Shown here: in pieces, positions 61,150 to 64,000 of the stretch | Position numbering within the stretch: the stretch's first letter is position 1 | Layout: the number at the start of each line of letters is the position of its first letter | NCBI GenBank assembly: GCA_018057825.1 | Contig: JAGPCY010000027.1 | Span: 62,001 to 126,000, forward strand | Source of the DNA: Kofleriaceae bacterium | GTDB lineage: Bacteria; Myxococcota_A; Polyangia; Haliangiales; Haliangiaceae | DNA: 64,000 nt | Reading direction: 5' to 3' | Program-made: the position numbers and the translations under genes | The notes under the pieces: model-generated | The model's database searches: none | What the model was told of the DNA's origin: nothing | What the model saw: only the letters and a program-made list of their open reading frames with translations

Positions 61150-61977
61150 TCACAGCGGCGCGGTCACGCCGATCGACAGCGCATACGCGCCCTCGAACAG
61201 GCTGTCGCCCTCGAAGGTGTCGAAGGGCAGGCTGAACGCGGCGTGGCCGGTGACGCGGCCGAGGTCGTACTGGCCGCCGAGGGTCAGGTTGTGGATCGAG
61301 CCCTCATCGTCCTCGCCTAGCGAGAACACCGAGGTCAGCTCCGCGGTGGCCGCGGCCTTGCCGAAGGCGTAGGCGCCGCCGACGTCGATGTGGGCCAAGG
61401 CGTCGCGATCGTCATTGCTCGGGTCGTCGTCGCCGTCCGACACCACCACGTCGATGCCGACGTCGCCGCGCAGGGTCAGCGGGCCCGAGCGGTAGGTGGG
61501 CGCGGCCGAGGCCCGGAGCGTGGTGAACTCGGGCAACACGCCGGCGAGGTCGCTCGACCGCCGGGCGGCCAGCGGCAGGTACACGGCGAGGAAGTCGAGG
61601 TCGTCGGTGCCGGTCGGCAGCACCACGCCGACGCGCGCTCCGACCGACAGCGGACCGGAGTCCCAGCGGGCCAGGCCACCCAGCTCGAGGTTCGAGATCG
61701 CGTCGAGCTCGCCGAAGGTCGCGGCCGCGATGGCGGCGTAGCCACCGAAGCCCGCCGGGGTGACGTACTGACCGGACACCCGCGCCATGAAGGCCTGGTC
61801 TTCGGCCTCGTCGAAGTGGCCCAGGGTCAGCTCGGCGCCGACCTCCGAGCGCTGGGCGTCGGCGTCCATGGAGGTGAAGCGGGCCGGGCCGCTGGGGGCG
61901 GCGTCGTCGGCCCAGGCGGCGGCCGGGGCGGCGAGGAGGAGAGAGGACACGAGGAGGGAGGCTTGAATACGGGGCAT
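61150..61977 (-). CDS. Probable outer-membrane beta-barrel protein
   Basis: 275 aa. A signal peptide ends AAAWADD near residue 24. The mature protein is made of alternating amphipathic strands such as RSEVGAELTLGHFDEAEDQAFMARVSGQYVTP, SGPLSVGARVGVVLPTG, SGPLTLRGDVGIDVVVSD and RVTGHAAFSLPFDTFEGDSLFEGAYALSIGVTAPL, the last ending in a hydrophobic residue as barrels often do. About ten to twelve strands would fit. No enzyme motif. Possibly a porin-like or lipid-transport barrel; not assigned to a family. Confidence 0.75.
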   Translation of the reverse strand: MPRIQASLLVSSLLLAAPAAAWADDAAPSGPARFTSMDADAQRSEVGAELTLGHFDEAEDQAFMARVSGQYVTPAGFGGYAAIAAATFGELDAISNLELGGLARWDSGPLSVGARVGVVLPTGTDDLDFLAVYLPLAARRSSDLAGVLPEFTTLRASAAPTYRSGPLTLRGDVGIDVVVSDGDDDPSNDDRDALAHIDVGGAYAFGKAAATAELTSVFSLGEDDEGSIHNLTLGGQYDLGRVTGHAAFSLPFDTFEGDSLFEGAYALSIGVTAPL

Positions 61978-62129
61978 GGTCGTCCGTCAAAGCAAGGTCG
62001 CGGCCAACCCGTCTGGACCGCCGCGGCGCGGCCCTGCGCCGGTGGTGTAGCCGCGGCTTCACGTCGCCGTGGTGCCAGCGCGACGGGTGCGCTTGACCAC
62101 CCCCGACCGCCACGGGACACTGTCGCGAC

Positions 62130-63992
<1,863 letters not shown>

Positions 63993-64000
63993 CCGGCCCG

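Overview
The window is a GC-rich (about 70 percent or more by eye), gene-dense bacterial chromosome segment. No rRNA, tRNA, insertion sequence, prophage or CRISPR array was seen. The mix points to a Myxococcota / delta-proteobacterial organism, most likely in or near the Haliangium-Kofleriaceae group: many lipoproteins with Asp/Ala-rich linkers, eukaryote-like Ser/Thr kinases with Pro-rich or PEGA tails, a Roadblock protein, and alternative complex III joined to a caa3 oxidase. The taxonomic call is inference; the protein families are read from sequence.

Layout. 0-13 kb: purH end and purD, a macrodomain gene, an NlpC/P60-like lipoprotein, a MATE exporter with a MerR regulator, secreted or lipid-anchored proteins, a GNAT acetyltransferase, a DmdC-type acyl-CoA dehydrogenase, and an N-formylglutamate amidohydrolase paired with an unknown protein. 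13.2-22.2 kb: one long minus-strand run of eleven tightly packed or overlapping genes (membrane protein, small membrane protein, PPIase lipoprotein, Roadblock, DUF4350, MoxR, DUF58, thiS, thiG, thiE, NAGPA-like lipoprotein). 22.3-28.7 kb: cmk, a tail-fibre-like secreted protein, ribosomal protein S1, a TsaC-like protein and several repeat tracts. 29.0-43.1 kb: a respiratory operon, actA-actB-actC-actDE-actF, an unknown anchored protein, a SCO1-like copper chaperone, then coxB-coxA-coxC-coxD. It would carry electrons from quinol through alternative complex III to a caa3-type oxidase. 43.2-52.8 kb: ECF sigma/FecR pair, a DECR2-like reductase, an orphan anti-sigma-like protein, and a lipoprotein-kinase-unknown-PP2C cluster. 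52.8-64 kb: nth-nudix-kamA-queG run, erpA-glcD-nudL run, a rhodanese-ThiF/MoeB fusion, a beta-barrel candidate and a PEGA-tailed kinase.

Cross-cutting observations. (1) A TANNNT hexamer lies 6-7 nt (sometimes 9) upstream of the start codon of about ten genes that lack a Shine-Dalgarno, the arrangement known for leaderless mRNAs. (2) Three long hexanucleotide tracts (about 140-280 bp) sit at the 3' ends of minus-strand genes. (3) A 42-bp hairpin-bearing repeat flanks the macrodomain gene, and a 74-bp repeat is duplicated after the S1 gene. (4) CoxC carries an insertion of about 200 residues with eight cysteines between helices 3 and 4. (5) nth and a lipoprotein gene start in opposite directions from the same CATG. 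No defence system or mobile element was found.
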